64,000 nt of DNA from Nonomuraea jabiensis. Lineage in GTDB: Bacteria; Actinomycetota; Actinomycetes; Streptosporangiales; Streptosporangiaceae. The stretch is taken from the NCBI RefSeq assembly GCF_014204795.1, contig NZ_JACHMB010000001.1, positions 5,592,501-5,656,500 of the forward strand, in the 5' to 3' direction. Shown here one piece after another: positions 23,519 through 31,535 of the stretch (positions are counted from its first letter, which is position 1; the number at the start of each line of letters is the position of its first letter). A model generated the notes under the pieces. It did not search any database. It worked only from the letters and a program-made list of their open reading frames with translations, and was not told where the DNA came from. Made by a program: the position numbers and the translations under genes.

Positions 23519-25347
23519 GCCGGCACCTTCAGGCGCACCTGGAAGCCTCCGTCGCGTTCGCCTGCCGACAGCGTCCCGCCGAGCAGCTCGGCCCGTTCAC
23601 GCATGCCCACGAGACCGTAGCCGCCCCCGGGCGAGCCCTTCTCGGGGGAGGCCGGGTTGGTGATGCGCAGCTCGCACCAGAGCCGGTCAAACTCGAGCTC
23701 GACCGTGGCCGGGCTGCCGGGGGCGTGGCGGCGTACGTTCGTGAGGGCCTCCTGGGCGGTGCGCACCAGGGCGAGCTCCGTCTCCGGCGGCAGGCGGTGC
23801 TCGGGGCCGCAGACGCGCAGCGTGCAGGTCTGGTGGGCGGCGCTCTCGAAGTCGTCCGCCAGCGTGCGCAGCGCCACGGGGAGCGCGGGCGGGTCCTCGC
23901 GCAGCGCCTGCACCGCACGCCTGGCCTCGTCGAGCCCAGACTTGGCCAGGTCGCGGGCCTGGGTGACCCGATCGAGCGCCTCGGCCGTCCGCTCGGCGCG
24001 CAGCAGCAGCTTGGCACCCTCCAGGTGGACGAGCTGGGCCGAGAGGGAGTGGGCGAGGATGTCGTGGATCTCCCTGGCGATCCTGGCCCGCTCCGCGAGC
24101 ACGGCCTCCCGCGCCTCGGCGGCCCTGGTGGCCTTGCGCTGCCTGGCCGCGTACGAGAGCAGGAAGATCAGGCAGGTGCTGAGGACGAGGGGGAGGTCGC
24201 GGGCCGGGTTGCCGACGATCGCCCCCGCCACGACCAGGCCCCCGACGGCCAGCAGGCCGATCGGCAGTGCTTGGCGCAGGGTGAAGCGGGTCACGGCCAG
24301 GCTGACGCAGATGAGCAGAGCCCCGATCGCGGCGCCGCCGTCGGTCAGGGTGCTGAGGACGATGGAGAGGATCACGGCCAGGGCGAGGGCGATCAACGCG
24401 ACAGGCACCCCAAAAACCTGCAGCCCCCGCAACTCCCCCCACCCCGCCCCCGCGCCCGCCTTCGCGCCCGCCTTCGCGCCCGTTCCCGCGCCCGCCTTCG
24501 CGCCCGTTCCCGCGCCCGCCCTCGCGCCCGTCCCCGTCCCGGCGCCCGCGCCCGCCTCCGCCACGCCACCCGGCGTCCGCAGCCTGCTCGATGCCGCCGG
24601 CCCCGGCCGCATCGCGCCGCCGGTCGTCGGCGACCCTGGCCGCGTCGGACCGCCGGTCGTCGGCGACCCCGGCTGCGTCAGGCCGCCGTGCCCTGACGGT
24701 GCCGGGGCGACGGGTTCCGACGATCCCGACACCGTCAGGCCGCTGGTTGCTGGTCCTGACGGTGCCGGGGTGACGGGTTCCGATGATCCCGATGGTGCCG
24801 GGCCACCGGTTGCTGGTGCTGACGGTGTCGGGCTGCTGGATGCCGGGGGCTCTGGCTGCGGTTGGTTGGCCGGTGTCGGGGCTTCCAGTCGCTGTCGGCT
24901 GCCTGACTCCGGAGCTCCTGGGGCCGTCGGGGTGCCTGGCGCGGACCGCTGCGGTGGGCTGCTTGGCACTGGCACTTCTGGCCGCGGCGGACTGGCCGGC
25001 GCCAACGGCTGCGCCAGCGAGCCTCCTGCCCGCCGACCCTCCGCGTGGCCCTCCGGCCGGACCTCCCACTGGCTCTCGGGACGCGCCTCCTGTCGTCCCT
25101 CTTGCCGGGTCGCTCGTGAGGCTTCCCGTGGGGTCTCTCGGTGGACGGGATGGGGCTGGGTGCGGCGGTCGCGGAGGGACAGGAACAGGGTGGCGAGCAG
25201 GGCGAGGCCCAGTCCGGCGGTCAGGAGGGTGATCGCCAGTCCGGTGCCGGTCAGGCCGGGTGCGGGGGTCGCTCCCAGCTGGGCCACGATCAGCAGCGCG
25301 ATCACCCCGAGCTGCAACGCGAGGGCGATTCCGTACGGCGCACGCAT
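23515..25347 (-). CDS. NarL-type sensor histidine kinase with long disordered linker
   Basis: Membrane sensor of 610 residues. Two N-terminal helices are followed by about 240 residues of low-complexity sequence, then four or five more helices, a HisKA_3 dimerisation domain with the phospho-acceptor His near residue 428 (REIHDILAHSLSAQLVHLEG), and an HATPase domain (ALTNVRRHAPGSPATVEL, GGGYGLVGMRERAELLGG). The linker is made of Pro/Ser/Thr-Gly runs and GAKAGAGTGAKAG repeats, far longer than usual. The ATG at 25347 overlaps the preceding stop (TGATG). It is coupled to the response regulator downstream. The stimulus is unknown. Confidence 0.85.
   Translation of the reverse strand: MRAPYGIALALQLGVIALLIVAQLGATPAPGLTGTGLAITLLTAGLGLALLATLFLSLRDRRTQPHPVHRETPREASRATRQEGRQEARPESQWEVRPEGHAEGRRAGGSLAQPLAPASPPRPEVPVPSSPPQRSAPGTPTAPGAPESGSRQRLEAPTPANQPQPEPPASSSPTPSAPATGGPAPSGSSEPVTPAPSGPATSGLTVSGSSEPVAPAPSGHGGLTQPGSPTTGGPTRPGSPTTGGAMRPGPAASSRLRTPGGVAEAGAGAGTGTGARAGAGTGAKAGAGTGAKAGAKAGAGAGWGELRGLQVFGVPVALIALALAVILSIVLSTLTDGGAAIGALLICVSLAVTRFTLRQALPIGLLAVGGLVVAGAIVGNPARDLPLVLSTCLIFLLSYAARQRKATRAAEAREAVLAERARIAREIHDILAHSLSAQLVHLEGAKLLLRAERTAEALDRVTQARDLAKSGLDEARRAVQALREDPPALPVALRTLADDFESAAHQTCTLRVCGPEHRLPPETELALVRTAQEALTNVRRHAPGSPATVELEFDRLWCELRITNPASPEKGSPGGGYGLVGMRERAELLGGTLSAGERDGGFQVRLKVPA
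24450..24560. repeat. GC-only tandem repeat inside the histidine kinase gene
   Basis: Reiterated CGCGCCCGCCTT and CGCGCCCGTTCC dodecamers form a roughly 24-base higher-order unit. On the minus strand they encode GAKAGAGTG repeats. Unit length is a multiple of three, so slippage would lengthen or shorten the linker without breaking the kinase. Confidence 0.75.
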
Positions 25348-25835
25348 CACCCCACGACGGTATCCGGTCGCCTGGCCGTGCTCGAAAGCGCACGCCCCCT
25401 CTGAGCGATGACGTACGACTGGGCGCCGATGGTGAGGCCGATGAACAGCAGGATCCCGCCGGTGGAGAGTTCGAGGCCGAGGGCGCCTCCGGCGAAGTAC
25501 AGGCCGACGCGGATGGCGATCGAGGCCAGCCACACCAGCATGGTCCAGGCCGTGGCCTTCGACCAGGAGACGCCGGAGTCGTCCAGCCACACCCGTACGG
25601 TCGTCGCCCGCCACACGCCCAAGGCGACGGCGATGGCGGCCTCCACCAGGACCAGGCTGATGCTGAGCACGAGGTGCCGGGGATCGATGGCCCCGCCGGA
25701 TGCGATGCCGGCGACGATCATGGCGGCGGCGGTGTAGAGGATGCCCCGCTTGGCGGTGGGACGGGTCTTCATCTGGCGGTAGACGACGAACACCACGGCG
25801 AGGAGGACCAGGGGAGTGATCAGTATGGGTTCCAC
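25347..25835 (-). CDS. Small integral membrane protein (CcdC/DUF1453-like)
   Basis: Product of 162 residues with about five hydrophobic helices. The start ILITPLVLLAVVFVVYRQMKTRPTAKRGILYTAA resembles the CcdC/DUF1453 family, whose function is poorly known. Its stop overlaps the histidine-kinase start by one base (TGATG), so it is the first gene of a three-gene operon with the two-component system. It might supply or modulate the signal; this is inference from position. Confidence 0.6.
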   Translation of the reverse strand: MEPILITPLVLLAVVFVVYRQMKTRPTAKRGILYTAAAMIVAGIASGGAIDPRHLVLSISLVLVEAAIAVALGVWRATTVRVWLDDSGVSWSKATAWTMLVWLASIAIRVGLYFAGGALGLELSTGGILLFIGLTIGAQSYVIAQRGRALSSTARRPDTVVG

Positions 25836-26158
25836 GGGTTCGACCGTAGGGATCGGCGGGGCGTACCGGATCGGCCCGGGGGTTGAGTGCGCGGATCTCC
25901 ACCCTGGGGTGGAGATCGAGGTGAGAGGTAATCGGGTCGCTGGGGGAGCGGGCCGTCCAAATATCGTCGTTGTCTCCGTAAGCGTGAGCCAAGCGGTCGA
26001 AGCTGGGGCGTACGGCGATCGACAAGCGGGCGGTCATGCACCGGGTGGCCGTACTGGCCAACCCAGACAGCCGCACATCCCCAGGTGGGGAGGTGCTGGG
26101 TGGGCCGGGCGGCAGCGGTGTGCGCCCGGCTCAGGCCAGGGCTCGGAGCTGGGTGGGG
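25836..26158. other. Intergenic, no gene seen
   Basis: These 323 bases separate the start of the membrane-protein/two-component operon from the end of the chitinase gene. Both strands have open frames, but none with family resemblance or a ribosome-binding site. The operon's promoter must lie here on the minus strand. I could not assign clear -35/-10 boxes. Confidence 0.5.
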
Positions 26159-27406
26159 TCAGTGGAGGATCGAGTACAGGGCTGAGGTGAGGGAGGCTCT
26201 GGTGTCGTCCTGGTCGATGGACCACATCATCGAGCCGCCCAGCCCCTTGAGGCGGATGTACGCCGCCTTCTGCAGCAGCACCGCCGGATCGTCGTACGAC
26301 CAGAACTCGTTCCCGTCATACAGCCACAGCGTCCCGGTCCGCAGGTCCCGGTAGCGCTTGCCGGGCTTGGTGACCAGGTCCTTGTAGTCCTCGGTCCCGG
26401 GCCCCCACTTCCCGGCGGCGGGGCCGGTGGCCGGCTTGTAGAGGCCGTCGCCGCCGCCGGTGACCCCCGTCCAGCCCTGGCCGTACGCGGGTACGCCGAC
26501 CACGATCTTGCGGCCGGGCGCCCCGCGGGACAGGTAGTCGCGTACGGTCTGGTCCACGCTGTAGCGCACCGGGTTCGGATCCCGCCGATCGGTGAAGAGG
26601 TTGCCGTTGTGCCCGGTCTGCGCCTCCCACGTACCGTGCAGGTCGTACCCCTGGACGGTGGCGAAGTCGAGCGCCCTGAACACCCGCCGCACCTCGAACC
26701 CGGTGTCGATCTTGGCGGCCGCGGCGGGGAGGAAGGCCGAGAGCTGCGCGCTCGAGGAGAAGGCGGTGAGCTGCGCCCGCAGTTCCTCCGCGAACAGCGT
26801 GAAGTTCCGCCTGTCCTCCGGCCGCACGACGTTCCCCTCGGCGCCGGAGGAGCCCGGCCACTCCCAGTCCAGGTCGATCCCGTCGAACACCCCGGCTCCG
26901 GCTCCGGCGGGCAGGTCCGGCAGGTTGCCGCGCAGCCACAGGTCGATGCAGGAGCGGGCCAGCGCGGCGCGGGACTCGGCGGTGAGGACCGCGTCGGAGA
27001 AGTACTTGGAGCCGGTCCAGCCGCCCAGCGAGATCAGCACCTTGAGCCCCGGGTGCTTGGCCTTGAGCTTGCGGAGCTGGTTGAGGTTGCCGTTCAGGGC
27101 CTGGCCGGGCGCGTCGGCCACGCCGTCCACGCTCTGCTCCGCGGGCACGGGCCGCTGCCAGTCCGCCCACGGGTCGGCCGAGTAGCAGGCGCCCTCGGCG
27201 TTCACGAACCCGAACGCGTAGTTCAGGTGCGTGAGCTTGGCCGCGGCGCCCGTGGCGTCCACGTCCTTGACGTGGTAGTTGCGCCCGTAGACGCCCCACT
27301 GGATGAAGTACGCGACCCGTTTGAAGCCGGTGCGGGCCTCGGCGGGCACGGAGATCGCCGTACAGCCGAGTAAGAGCGAGAGTGCGAGGAGGATCGTCTT
27401 CTTCAC
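26159..27406 (-). CDS. Secreted chitinase, glycoside hydrolase family 18
   Basis: Extracellular GH18 enzyme of 415 residues that hydrolyses beta-1,4-linked GlcNAc polymers. A signal peptide (MKKTILLALSLLLGCTAISVPAEA) contains a Cys but ends in an AEA-type cleavage site. The catalytic motif DGIDLDWEW is complete, with the proton-donor Glu near residue 182; other barrel motifs are LKVLISLGGWTGSKYF and KIVVGVPAYGQGW. There is no carbohydrate-binding module. I chose the GTG at 27406 because GGGAG precedes it; an ATG at 27427 is less likely. A 15-bp palindrome lies just upstream. Confidence 0.92.
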   Translation of the reverse strand: MKKTILLALSLLLGCTAISVPAEARTGFKRVAYFIQWGVYGRNYHVKDVDATGAAAKLTHLNYAFGFVNAEGACYSADPWADWQRPVPAEQSVDGVADAPGQALNGNLNQLRKLKAKHPGLKVLISLGGWTGSKYFSDAVLTAESRAALARSCIDLWLRGNLPDLPAGAGAGVFDGIDLDWEWPGSSGAEGNVVRPEDRRNFTLFAEELRAQLTAFSSSAQLSAFLPAAAAKIDTGFEVRRVFRALDFATVQGYDLHGTWEAQTGHNGNLFTDRRDPNPVRYSVDQTVRDYLSRGAPGRKIVVGVPAYGQGWTGVTGGGDGLYKPATGPAAGKWGPGTEDYKDLVTKPGKRYRDLRTGTLWLYDGNEFWSYDDPAVLLQKAAYIRLKGLGGSMMWSIDQDDTRASLTSALYSILH

Positions 27407-27430
27407 GGGGCGACTCCCGGGGTGCATTTA

Positions 27431-27445
27431 TAGGAAACTTTCCTA
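27431..27445. promoter_or_regulatory. 15-bp palindrome before the chitinase
   Basis: TAGGAAA-C-TTTCCTA is a perfect palindrome with 7-bp arms, about 25 bases upstream of the chitinase GTG and overlapping the stop codon of the preceding monooxygenase gene. A TATAAAT run sits just downstream on the minus strand. It looks like an operator for a sugar-responsive repressor, possibly of the ROK family; the regulator's identity is inference. Confidence 0.55.
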
Positions 27446-28660
27446 AAAGTAGGGCGCAGGCCCGCCGCCGTCAACGATCCGCGCCACCTCCTCGGGGCTC
27501 GAGATCACCGCCCACGCGTACGCCGGGTTCGCGAACAGGCCGAGGACCAGGTCCGCCACGTCCTGCCTGGTCGTGGCCGCCAGCAGCAGGGTGACGACGT
27601 GCGCGGCCGGCGGCCGCAGGAACGCGTTGGTCCAGTCGGTGACCGGCGCCGCCGCCTCCCACATCCGCTCGGCCGTGGCGCGGCCGAAGGCGGCGTCGTA
27701 CGGGCCGCCCGCGGCGATGGCGTCGGCCGCGATCCAGGCGCAGGCCGAACCCAGGTTCGCGCCCTGGCCGGTCAGCGGGTCGTTGGTGATCCAGGCGTCG
27801 CCGACGGCCAGCGCGATCCGCCCGCTGGGCAGCTCGGCCACCGCCTCGCGAACGACGGGCGTGATCGCCCCCTGCAGCAGGTCGTCCTCGCCCAGCAGCT
27901 CGAAGCCGCCGTCCAGCCGCTCGGCCAGCCGCGGCGCGTGCTCGGCGAGCAGACCGGCCAGCTCGCCGGCGACCTCGGCCGCGGGCAGGTGCGAGAGCGC
28001 CTCCAGCGGCCCGCCGGGAACCGCCTCGACCAGCACGCCGGAGACCACGCCGCCCCTGGTCATCATCGGCATGCGGAGGATCTCCCCGCACCCGGGCGAG
28101 ACGTTGTAGCTGAACACGGGGCCGAGGTCGAGGCCGCCGTACAATCCGGCCGTCAGGACGCGCTGCGGCCGGTCGAACGGCGAGCGCGCCGGGTCGCGCG
28201 GGAACAGCTCCGCCACCGAACGCCGCCCGGCCGTCACCACCATCAGCTCGTGCTCCCGGGACCAGCGGTCCATCCGCGCCGCGTCCGCCGGCGCGCCGGT
28301 GACGACGACCTCGCCGCCCCGGCCGGTGAAGTCCTCCAGGTACGCCGGCAGCAGCAGCCGGAAGTCGACCGCGTGGAACGGCTCGGAGATCCTGGCCAGG
28401 AACTCCAGCGGCGGATCCCCCTTGATCGAGAGCCTGGCGGATCCCATCAGGCAGGCGGGATCCCGGTAGTGCTCGCTGCCCAGCTCCCGCTCCCGCGCCA
28501 GGGTGTGCCCCATCCTGCTCACCGTGTTGGGCAGCCGCCCCGAGCGCAGGGAAGCGGCGTCCCGCTCGCTGTAGAGCGTGGCCTCGACGCCGAGCTGCTG
28601 CAGGCGCAGGGCGAGGGTCAGCCCCGAGATTCCCGCGCCCACGATGCCGATGCCGGCCAT
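27443..28660 (-). CDS. FAD-dependent monooxygenase, styrene-monooxygenase (StyA) type
   Basis: Flavoprotein of 405 residues beginning with the dinucleotide-binding motif GIVGAGISGLTLALRLQQLG. The second FAD motif is ALAVGDAWITNDPLTGQGANLGSACAWIAADAI. The body (YRDPACLMGSARLSIKGDPP, FSYNVSPGCGEILRMPMM) matches the StyA-like group, which epoxidises vinyl side chains or hydroxylates indole with reduced flavin from a partner. No flavin reductase (StyB) is adjacent. Epoxide hydrolase activity exists elsewhere in the window but is not linked. The ATG is preceded by GGAGGGAG. Confidence 0.8.
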   Translation of the reverse strand: MAGIGIVGAGISGLTLALRLQQLGVEATLYSERDAASLRSGRLPNTVSRMGHTLARERELGSEHYRDPACLMGSARLSIKGDPPLEFLARISEPFHAVDFRLLLPAYLEDFTGRGGEVVVTGAPADAARMDRWSREHELMVVTAGRRSVAELFPRDPARSPFDRPQRVLTAGLYGGLDLGPVFSYNVSPGCGEILRMPMMTRGGVVSGVLVEAVPGGPLEALSHLPAAEVAGELAGLLAEHAPRLAERLDGGFELLGEDDLLQGAITPVVREAVAELPSGRIALAVGDAWITNDPLTGQGANLGSACAWIAADAIAAGGPYDAAFGRATAERMWEAAAPVTDWTNAFLRPPAAHVVTLLLAATTRQDVADLVLGLFANPAYAWAVISSPEEVARIVDGGGPAPYF

Positions 28661-28741
28661 GTGATCAACTCCCTCCCAGGTAGTGAACCTCTCGGGGGTT
28701 GCAGTTCGATAGCACCCTCGAACACCCGGCACACTGAAGGG

Positions 28742-29962
28742 GTGCCATCCACCCTGCCTGACGGCGATCCCGTGCCCGCTTCGGGCGAGCTGCCCGACAG
28801 CGCCCTGAGGGGCCTCGGCGAGCGTCCGTTCGGCTTCTATGTGCACGTACCGTTCTGCGTGACCCGCTGCGGCTACTGCGACTTCAACACCTACACCGCT
28901 GCCGAGCTGGGCCCCGGCGCCTCGCACCGGGACTACGCGGACACCGTCGTCGAGGAGATCCGCCTCGCGCGCCGCGTCCTGGGCCAGGCCGAGCTGCCGG
29001 TGGAGACGGTGTTCTTCGGCGGTGGCACGCCCACGCTGCTCCCCCCGGAAGACCTGGCCAGGATCCTGGCCGCGATCGACTCGGAGTTCGGGCTGAGCGC
29101 GGGGGCCGAGGTGACCACGGAGGCCAACCCCGAGTCCGTCGACCCCGCCTACCTCGACAAGCTCCGGCAGGGCGGCTTCAACCGGGTCAGCTTCGGCATG
29201 CAGAGCGCGGCCGAGCACGTTCTCCAGGTGCTCGACCGCCGGCACACCCCCGGCAGGGCGGCGGCGGCCGTCAAGGAGGCGAGGCAGGCCGGGTTCGAGC
29301 ACGTCAACCTCGATCTGATCTACAGCACGCCCGGCGAGTCCGACGACGACTGGCGGGCCTCGCTGACCGCCGCGATCGAGGCCGGGCCCGACCACGTGTC
29401 CGCGTACTCGCTGATCGTCGAGGAGGGCACCAGGCTGGCGGCCAGGATCCGGCGCGGTGAGCTGCCCATGCCCGACGACGACGTGGCCGCCGACCGCTAC
29501 CTGATCGCCGACGAGCTGCTGTCCCAGGCCGGGTTCGACTGGTACGAGGTGTCCAACTGGGCCACCTCCGACCGGGCCCGCTGCCGCCACAACCTCCTCT
29601 ACTGGACCGGCGGCGACTGGTGGGCCGCCGGGCCCGGCGCCCACAGCCACGTCGGCGGCACCCGCTGGTGGAACGTCAAGCACCCGGCCGCCTACGCCCA
29701 GCGGCTGGCCGCGGGCGCGTCGCCCGCCCACGCGCGTGAGGTGCTCGGCGACGACGACCGGGCGGCCGAGCGGCTGATGCTGGAGCTGCGGCTGTCGTCC
29801 GGCTACCCGCTGGCCGACGTGGCCCCGGCCGCGCGCCCGGCCGTGGCGAGCGCGCTGGCACGCGGCCTGCTGGAGCCCGGGCCGTTCAGGTCGGGCCTCA
29901 TGGTGCTCACGCTCCAGGGACGGCTGCTGGCCGACGCGCTGATCAGGGATCTGCTGGTCTAG
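28742..29962 (+). CDS. hemW: Radical SAM heme chaperone HemW / coproporphyrinogen III oxidase-like protein
   Basis: Radical S-adenosylmethionine protein of 406 residues. The iron-sulfur motif CVTRCGYCDF (CxxxCxxC) follows FGFYVHVPF, and the SAM-binding segment VFFGGGTPTLL and FGMQSAAEHVLQVLDRRHTPG are typical. The family transfers heme to acceptor proteins; the older name is oxygen-independent coproporphyrinogen oxidase-like. The start GTG at 28742 follows AAGGG. It is usually found between lepA and hrcA, as here. Its stop shares the palindrome CTAG with the convergent gene. Confidence 0.93.
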   Translation: MPSTLPDGDPVPASGELPDSALRGLGERPFGFYVHVPFCVTRCGYCDFNTYTAAELGPGASHRDYADTVVEEIRLARRVLGQAELPVETVFFGGGTPTLLPPEDLARILAAIDSEFGLSAGAEVTTEANPESVDPAYLDKLRQGGFNRVSFGMQSAAEHVLQVLDRRHTPGRAAAAVKEARQAGFEHVNLDLIYSTPGESDDDWRASLTAAIEAGPDHVSAYSLIVEEGTRLAARIRRGELPMPDDDVAADRYLIADELLSQAGFDWYEVSNWATSDRARCRHNLLYWTGGDWWAAGPGAHSHVGGTRWWNVKHPAAYAQRLAAGASPAHAREVLGDDDRAAERLMLELRLSSGYPLADVAPAARPAVASALARGLLEPGPFRSGLMVLTLQGRLLADALIRDLLV

Positions 29963-30711
29963 GTGATCAGGCGGATGGCGAACGGGTAGCGGTACCTCTC
30001 GCCCTTGTTGGTGGCCATGGCGGCCTGGATGTGGAAGATCAGGGACAGGATCCAGATGGCCGGCAGCAGGAGCAGGCCGATGAAGATGATCGTCAGGAAG
30101 CCGGCCACGACGTAGCCGATGAACATCGTGATCTGGAAGTTGAGCGCCTCCGCCGCCTGATCCCTGACGTAGGGGGACTCGTCCTTCTTCATCAGGTAGA
30201 TGATCAGCGGGCCGACCCAGGAGACCACCAGGCCGAGCACGTGAGAGAGCATCGCCATGGTGGTGTCGTCGGTGCCCGGACGGGGGCCGAACCTGCCGGG
30301 GACGTACGGCTCGCCGGGCGCGCCGTACCCGTAGCCGGGCGGCTGCGGCGCGGAGCCGTAACCGGGCGGGGGAGGGCCGTAACCCTGGGACTGCTGCCCG
30401 CCATAGCCGGGCTGGCCGTAGCCGGGCTGGCCATAACCGGGCTGGCCGTAGCCGGGCTGGCCCTGGCCGGGTTGCCCGTAGCCGGGTTGCCCGTAGGGCG
30501 GTTGGCCGTAGCCGGGCTGGGACCCTGGCTGCTGGCCGTACCCCGGCTGGCCGTAATGGGGCTCGGAGCCGGGCTGCTGGCCGTAAACCCCAGGCTGTCC
30601 GTAGGAGCTGGGCTGCTGGGGGCCGGAGCCCTGGCCGGGCGGGATGCTCGACGGGGGGACGAAGCGGGTGGCGTCGTCGTCCGGCGGCGGTTGCGGCGGG
30701 CCCTGGCTCAT
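29959..30711 (-). CDS. DUF4870-domain membrane protein with YGQPG repeats
   Basis: Product of 250 residues. The first 150 are a Pro/Gly/Gln/Tyr-rich cytoplasmic tail with about ten GYGQPG-type repeats. The C-terminal 110 residues form three membrane helices with the DUF4870 pattern (LSHVLGLVVSWVGPLIIYLMKKDESPYVRDQAAEALNFQIT). The family has no known activity. The ATG overlaps the stop of the DUF3097 gene as ATGA, making it the last gene of a coupled three-gene unit. The coding DNA (30400-30560) is visibly repetitive. Confidence 0.85.
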   Translation of the reverse strand: MSQGPPQPPPDDDATRFVPPSSIPPGQGSGPQQPSSYGQPGVYGQQPGSEPHYGQPGYGQQPGSQPGYGQPPYGQPGYGQPGQGQPGYGQPGYGQPGYGQPGYGGQQSQGYGPPPPGYGSAPQPPGYGYGAPGEPYVPGRFGPRPGTDDTTMAMLSHVLGLVVSWVGPLIIYLMKKDESPYVRDQAAEALNFQITMFIGYVVAGFLTIIFIGLLLLPAIWILSLIFHIQAAMATNKGERYRYPFAIRLIT

Positions 30712-31535
30712 GATGCCTCCGTAACGAAGTCGATCAGTTCCTCGACCCGGCCGAGCAGTTCCGGCTCCAGGTCTGTGTACGTGGAGACGGCCCCGAGGAT
30801 CCGCCGCCACGCCTCCGGGGGCTCCATGCGCCAGCCCAGGGCGGCGATCACGCCCTCTTTCCACGGCACCCCGCGCGGCACCGCGGGCCAGGCGGGAATG
30901 CGCAGCACGGACGGCTTGACCGCCTGCCAGATGTCGATGAACGGATGCCCCACGACGAGCACGTCCGGCGAGGTGATCTCGGCGGCGATCCTGCTCTCCT
31001 TGGAGCCGGGCACGAGGTGGTCCACCAGCACCCCCAGCCGGCGCCCCGGCTCGGGGCCGAACTCCGCCACGATGGCCGGCAGATGGTCCACGCCCTCCAG
31101 GTATTCGACCACGACTCCCTCGACCCGCAGGTCATGGCCCCAGATCTTCTCCACCAGGGCGGCGTCGTGCACGCCCTCCACGTAGATGCGACTCTCCCGG
31201 GCGACCCTCGCCCGCAGCCCCTCCACGGCGATCGAACCCGACGCGCTGCGCCTGGGCCCCGCCGGGGCCGCCGTCGGGCGTACCAGCGTCACGGTCTTGC
31301 CCTCCAGCAGGAACGCGGCGGGCGCGAGCGGGAACAGCCGGCGCTTGCCGAACCGGTCTTCGAGCGTGACGGCCTCCTTGTCGCAGGCCACCACCGCGCC
31401 GCAGAAGCCGCTGTCGGCGTCCTCCACGACGAGGTCCAACTCGGCCGGCACCTTCGGGATCTTGCCCTTGCCCGGCCGCCGCCAATTCCCCGCCAGCACA
31501 TCGCCCTCGTACACACGGGGACCGTAGCAAATCAC
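30708..31535 (-). CDS. DUF3097-domain protein
   Basis: Cytoplasmic protein of about 275 residues, matching the actinobacterial DUF3097 pattern: DVLAGNWRRPGKGKIPKVPAELDLVVEDADSGFCGAV, then a Toprim-like half (SRIYVEGVHDAALVEKIWG, RRLGVLVDHLVPGSKESRIA, VLVVGHPFIDIWQAVKP). The acidic residues in YVEG and VDH suggest a nucleic-acid enzyme fold, but no activity is established. The start is uncertain: the GTG at 31535 gives a GTGA overlap with the upstream gene, whereas the GTG at 31514 fits the usual N-terminus of the family. Confidence 0.85.
   Translation of the reverse strand: MICYGPRVYEGDVLAGNWRRPGKGKIPKVPAELDLVVEDADSGFCGAVVACDKEAVTLEDRFGKRRLFPLAPAAFLLEGKTVTLVRPTAAPAGPRRSASGSIAVEGLRARVARESRIYVEGVHDAALVEKIWGHDLRVEGVVVEYLEGVDHLPAIVAEFGPEPGRRLGVLVDHLVPGSKESRIAAEITSPDVLVVGHPFIDIWQAVKPSVLRIPAWPAVPRGVPWKEGVIAALGWRMEPPEAWRRILGAVSTYTDLEPELLGRVEELIDFVTEAS

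Noticed and set aside
25816..26190. Plus-strand open frame in the gap upstream of the CcdC-like gene
   Set aside because: No motif or ribosome-binding site; it runs across the promoter region and into the chitinase 3' end on the opposite strand.
26560..26590. TTCGGATCC-like segment resembling a tRNA T-arm
   Set aside because: It lies inside the chitinase coding sequence and has no matching acceptor or anticodon stems. I found no tRNA gene in the window.
27382..27450. DasR site before the chitinase
   Set aside because: The palindrome present (TAGGAAA-C-TTTCCTA) does not resemble the DasR consensus ACTGGTCTAGACCAGT.
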